A stretch of 64,000 nt of DNA. It comes from Glycocaulis sp. Its GTDB lineage: Bacteria > Pseudomonadota > Alphaproteobacteria > Caulobacterales > Maricaulaceae. The stretch spans positions 124,001-188,000 of the forward strand of contig JAIUMI010000003.1 of NCBI GenBank assembly GCA_022565665.1, read 5' to 3'. This document shows, in pieces, positions 61,989-64,000 of the stretch; position 1 is the stretch's first letter; every line of letters begins with the position of its first letter. The position numbers and the translations under genes were made by a program. The notes under the pieces were generated by a model. It ran no database searches, was not told the DNA's origin, and was given only the letters and a program-made list of their open reading frames with translations.

Positions 61989-62396
61989 TCAGGCGGCTTG
62001 CGGCACCAGCGGCACGGCGCGCACACGTACCCGCGCGCGCTCCCCCACCACCTTTTCGACGTGCAGGCGTTCCACCTGGCTGTCGTCGTGGAAAACAACG
62101 CCGGTCAGAGCGTCCAGCACCGCCTTGGCAACATTGTCGACATCGTGGACGGGCGAGTTTTCCGTGCGCTCTATGATGATGGTGACCTCGTACGGCCCCC
62201 ATTTGGGGCGCACACGCTTGAACTCGGTGCGGAAGAACTCCCCGATCAGCGTCTTGAAGCGGCGCGTCTGCGAGGTCAGCGCATCGACCCGCAGATGAAG
62301 TGATCCTGTTGGCGTGGCTACCTGCACCTTACCCCTCCCGGTCCATTCCAGACCCTGATCCTGCAATGTATAGCGGTCTGCGGCTTGATCCCCCAT
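61989..62396 (-). CDS. RusA-like endonuclease (Holliday junction resolvase family)
   Basis: 135 residues. The key block is [20 protein letters not shown] followed by [13 protein letters not shown], which carries the aspartates (DVDN, the later D of VLDAL, and the FHDD pair) expected for the RusA active site. RusA enzymes resolve Holliday junctions and are often phage-derived, but no other phage gene lies near. It starts just before the fumC upstream region, on the opposite strand, and 21 bases separate it from the CorA-like gene that follows it. Confidence 0.82.
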   Translation of the reverse strand: MGDQAADRYTLQDQGLEWTGRGKVQVATPTGSLHLRVDALTSQTRRFKTLIGEFFRTEFKRVRPKWGPYEVTIIIERTENSPVHDVDNVAKAVLDALTGVVFHDDSQVERLHVEKVVGERARVRVRAVPLVPQAA

Positions 62397-62490
62397 GGCC
62401 CGATGCTACACACCCGATTCGATATCGTCACAGTGTCCGCCCGCAAACCGGTTTCCGCAAGCGGCGCGCGCCAGCCCAGTTGAGGAATTC

Positions 62491-63882
62491 ATGACCGAGA
62501 TGCGCACCGAGACCGACTCCTTTGGCCCTCTCGAAGTTCCCGCCGACAAGTATTACGGCGCACAGACCGCCCGCTCGCTGATCAATTTCAGGATTGGCGG
62601 CCAGACCATGCCGGTGCCGCTGGTGCGCGCGCTCGGCGTGGTCAAGCACTGCGCAGCCAAAGCCAACATGGCGCTGGATAATATCGATCCCAAGCTCGGC
62701 AACGCCATTGCCGCTGCCGCGCTGGAAGTCGCCGAAGGCAAGCTGGACGACCATTTCCCGCTCGTCGTCTGGCAGACCGGTTCGGGCACCCAGTCGAACA
62801 TGAACGCCAATGAGGTGATCTCCAACCGCGCGATTCAAATGCTGGGCGGGGTGATGGGCTCGAAAGACCCGGTCCACCCCAATGACCATGTGAACCGCTC
62901 CCAGTCGTCCAACGATGTCTTCCCGACCGCCACCCATATCGCCGCCGCACGCGAGTTTCACGACACGCTGGTTCCGGCGCTGAAAACCCTGCGCGATGCG
63001 CTTAAGGCCAAGTCAGAGGCCTTCAAGGACATCATCAAGATCGGCCGCACGCATCTGATGGACGCGACGCCGATCACGCTGGGTCAGGAGTTCTCCGCCT
63101 ATGTGGCGATGGTCGATAATGGCATCCGCCGCGTGGAAGCGGCCCTGCCCGCGCTCTATGAGCTGGCGCAGGGCGGCACGGCGGTCGGCACAGGCCTCAA
63201 TGCCAAGCCGGGCTTTGATGTGAAATTCGCCGAGGAAGTGGCGAGCCTGACCGGCCTGCCCTTCATGACGGCGCCCAACAAGTTCGAGGCGCTCTCCACC
63301 AAGGATGGGCTGGTCGAGGCCCACGGCGCGCTCAACTCGCTCGCCGTGTCCCTGTTCAAGATCGCCAATGATATCCGCCTTTTGGGCTCCGGCCCGCGTT
63401 GTGGGATTGGCGAATTGTCCTTGCCCGAAAACGAGCCGGGCTCGTCCATCATGCCGGGCAAGGTGAACCCCACCCAGTGCGAGGCGCTGACCATGGTCTG
63501 CACGCAGGTCATGGGCAATAACGCCGCGGTGACGTTTGCCGGCAGCCAGGGCCATTTCCAGCTCAACGTGTTCAAGCCGGTGATGATCTACAATGTGCTG
63601 ACCTCCACGCGCCTGCTCGCCGACGCCGCGATCAGCTTCACCGATAACTGCGTGGTGGGCATCGAGGCCAATGAGGCGCGCATTGCCGACATCATGGAGC
63701 GCTCCCTCATGCTGGTGACGGCGCTGGCCCCCAAGATCGGTTATGACAACGCCACGACGGTGGCCAAGACCGCGCACAAGAACGGCACCACGCTGCGCGA
63801 GGAAGCGATCCGGCTCGGCTTTGTCACCTCGGAGGAATTTGACGAGGTCGTGCGCCCCGAACAGATGATCGGCCCGCGCTAG
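62491..63882 (+). CDS. fumC: Class II fumarate hydratase
   Basis: A 463-residue Fe-independent fumarase of the aspartase/fumarase superfamily that interconverts fumarate and malate in the TCA cycle. [36 protein letters not shown] and the signature [13 protein letters not shown] are all present. ATG at 62491 with GAGGAA just upstream gives a normal length. The open frame extends 32 codons further up and overlaps the divergent RusA-like gene. The downstream DUF4169 gene begins in its stop codon. Confidence 0.97.
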   Translation: MTEMRTETDSFGPLEVPADKYYGAQTARSLINFRIGGQTMPVPLVRALGVVKHCAAKANMALDNIDPKLGNAIAAAALEVAEGKLDDHFPLVVWQTGSGTQSNMNANEVISNRAIQMLGGVMGSKDPVHPNDHVNRSQSSNDVFPTATHIAAAREFHDTLVPALKTLRDALKAKSEAFKDIIKIGRTHLMDATPITLGQEFSAYVAMVDNGIRRVEAALPALYELAQGGTAVGTGLNAKPGFDVKFAEEVASLTGLPFMTAPNKFEALSTKDGLVEAHGALNSLAVSLFKIANDIRLLGSGPRCGIGELSLPENEPGSSIMPGKVNPTQCEALTMVCTQVMGNNAAVTFAGSQGHFQLNVFKPVMIYNVLTSTRLLADAAISFTDNCVVGIEANEARIADIMERSLMLVTALAPKIGYDNATTVAKTAHKNGTTLREEAIRLGFVTSEEFDEVVRPEQMIGPR

Positions 63883-64000
63883 TGGCGGAACTCGTCAATC
63901 TGCGTAGCGCGCGCAAGCGCAAGGCCAGAGAGGCGGCAGCGAAAGACGCTGCCGCCAATCGCGCCGCGTTCGGGCAGACAAAAGCTGAAAAACTGAAACG
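63882..64000 (+). CDS. DUF4169-family protein, N-terminal part (runs off the window)
   Basis: The first 39 codons of a small basic protein: [20 protein letters not shown], then an Ala/Lys-rich helix with NRAAFGQTKAEKL. This is the usual start of DUF4169, a family of about 60 residues found after fumC in many alphaproteobacteria. The GTG start shares its G with the fumC TAG stop codon, so translation is coupled. Function is unknown. The charged helix suggests nucleic-acid or protein binding. Confidence 0.85.
   Translation, partial: MAELVNLRSARKRKAREAAAKDAAANRAAFGQTKAEKLK

Noticed and set aside
61989-62396. RusA-like gene as evidence of a prophage remnant.
   Set aside because: No other phage gene, attachment site or composition change was seen near it.

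Overview
The window is a high-GC bacterial chromosome segment that looks like ordinary core genome, with no prophage, insertion sequence or CRISPR array that I can see. It points to an alphaproteobacterium, most likely a stalked or marine relative of Maricaulis, Hyphomonas or Caulobacter. The reasons are a permuted two-piece tmRNA gene, an SspB adaptor of the Caulobacter type, the iscR/SUF gene order, a second-type (HVGN) glutamyl-tRNA synthetase, a DUF4169 gene after fumC, and the hflK-hflC-DUF2065-degP order. The genus is inference.

Layout. 0-8 kb: a complete minus-strand Fe-S assembly operon (iscR, NifS/IscS-type desulfurase, sufB, a small membrane protein, sufC, sufD, sufS, sufT, sufA), with the start of a glutathione transferase gene downstream. 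8-17.3 kb: housekeeping genes, including an alpha/beta hydrolase, anmK, tyrS, a 58-residue DUF1328 membrane peptide, a phosphoribosyltransferase, gltX, two oxidoreductases, a PaaI thioesterase and HU. 17.3-24 kb: an outer-membrane transport region, with DUF2946, a TonB receptor and a PepSY membrane protein, then two tandem alginate-export-type porins, one of them broken by a one-base frameshift. 24-30 kb: DAHP synthase, glutathione reductase, a lipoprotein and typA. 30-37 kb: arginine succinyltransferase catabolism (astB, astD, astA) with an M20 hydrolase and a Cys/Met-metabolism PLP enzyme. 37-47.9 kb: an OmpA protein with a long proline run, a CoA-transferase, an SLC13 permease, a secreted and membrane-anchored TAP-like hydrolase, tRNA-Lys, two exported proteins, tgt and an acyl-CoA carboxylase subunit. 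47.9-49.5 kb: a cluster of palindromic repeats around a GIY-YIG nuclease gene. 49.5-58 kb: a divergent KARI-like enzyme, miaA, degP, DUF2065, hflC, hflK, folA, thyA, a VOC protein and a DUF2459 lipoprotein. 58-64 kb: permuted ssrA (tmRNA), a HAAS-like membrane protein, cytochrome P450, sspB, a CorA/ZntB transporter, a RusA-like nuclease, fumC and the start of a DUF4169 gene.

Functional links. Fe-S assembly is one operon under an IscR-type regulator. Protein quality control is well represented: tmRNA and SspB lie 2.2 kb apart, and the HflKC and DegP genes sit together. Three families of dispersed palindromic repeats fill most of the longer intergenic gaps. One of them, here called R1, is a string of hairpins in which both arms of a stem change together between copies. 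This is the best candidate in the window for an undescribed structured element. Other oddities are a Tgt that lacks two of three zinc-binding cysteines, a KARI-like protein with an altered metal-site residue, and an M20 hydrolase that may replace AstE.
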